In this document: positions 63,811-64,000 of the stretch, one piece after another
Numbering within the stretch: the stretch's first letter is position 1
How the letters are laid out: each line of letters starts with the position of its first letter
Origin: Aphrocallistes beatrix
Lineage: Eukaryota > Porifera > Hexactinellida > Sceptrulophora > Aphrocallistidae
Reading direction: 5' to 3'
Assembly (NCBI GenBank): GCA_963281255.1
Contig: OY725502.1
Coordinates: 1,550,001 to 1,614,000, forward strand
Length of the DNA: 64,000 nt
Notes under the pieces: generated by a model
The model's input: the letters and a program-made list of their open reading frames with translations, nothing else
Told to the model about the DNA's origin: nothing
Database searches by the model: none
Made by a program: the position numbers and the translations under genes

Positions 63811-63907
63811 AAAATACTCATGACAGAATAAATGTGTTTAGGCTATGGATATGTATGACTTTTCTCACCCTAGATCCATCTCGCCAATATGTCGGATTGA
63901 AAATTGT
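63811..63907. repeat. Inverted copy of the 40355-40443 repeat
   Basis: Reads AAAATACTCATGACAGAATA through CCAATATGTCGGATTGAAA, the complement of the earlier copy, with small indels. Confidence 0.8.
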
Positions 63908-64000
63908 ATACCGAGGTGCACATCTAATTTTTTCAGTAAACCTTTCCTGGAATTTGAAGCCCTTTCTACGATAGCATTTGTAAAAAATAGAATAAGGCAG

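Overview
This looks like nuclear DNA from an animal, most likely an early-branching or otherwise compact invertebrate. Several proteins are clearly metazoan: the SRP receptor alpha subunit, Ral GTPase-activating protein alpha, PDE6-delta, a CYP4-type P450 and a neurochondrin-like protein. The non-coding DNA is full of DNA transposons (pogo/Tigger, Tc1-mariner, hAT, P-like, MULE and Helitron-like families). I cannot name the species. The genes read as single uninterrupted frames, including a 6.4 kb one, so the lineage may be intron-poor. The NHL family and the coiled-coil gene show splice-acceptor-like sequence just upstream of their starts, so 5' UTR introns are possible.

Layout. 0.8-5.8 kb holds three closely packed plus-strand genes: a secreted GPI-anchor-type protein, a neurochondrin-like protein and SRPRA. 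6.1-8.6 kb is a decayed Ty3/gypsy-type LTR element whose 3' repeat ends about 130 bp before the likely start of RALGAPA (8.7-15.1 kb). PDE6D lies at 16.8-17.3 kb. 18-35.6 kb is a transposon graveyard: a MULE fragment, two NHL pseudogenes and one intact NHL gene, a head-to-tail array of Helitron-like elements with a 200-N assembly gap, a P-superfamily element with THAP and transposase remnants and an 8-bp target duplication, and a 4.1 kb structure with ~0.9 kb inverted arms around an NHL pseudogene. 35.9-37.7 kb and 53.2-55.0 kb carry two nearly identical genes for an unusual protein. It joins a DRE-TIM metallolyase-like barrel (HMG-CoA lyase/homocitrate synthase superfamily) to an EF-hand-like C-terminal part. 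Between them, on the minus strand, lie a CYP4-like P450 (42.1-43.6 kb) and a long coiled-coil protein with about fifteen QT-core motifs (46.2-50.1 kb), probably a dynein light chain LC8 scaffold. 55-64 kb is gene-poor and holds foldback elements, a mariner-type MITE, a pogo-type element inside a foldback, and a 2.2 kb imperfect palindrome.

The genes do not form one pathway. SRPRA (ER targeting), RALGAPA (Ral GTPase control) and PDE6D (carrier for prenylated proteins) are ordinary housekeeping genes. The best candidates for something new are the duplicated metallolyase/EF-hand gene, the putative LC8 hub, and a set of hAT-like miniature elements whose interiors are tandem short repeats. All identifications come from reading the sequence; no database search was run.
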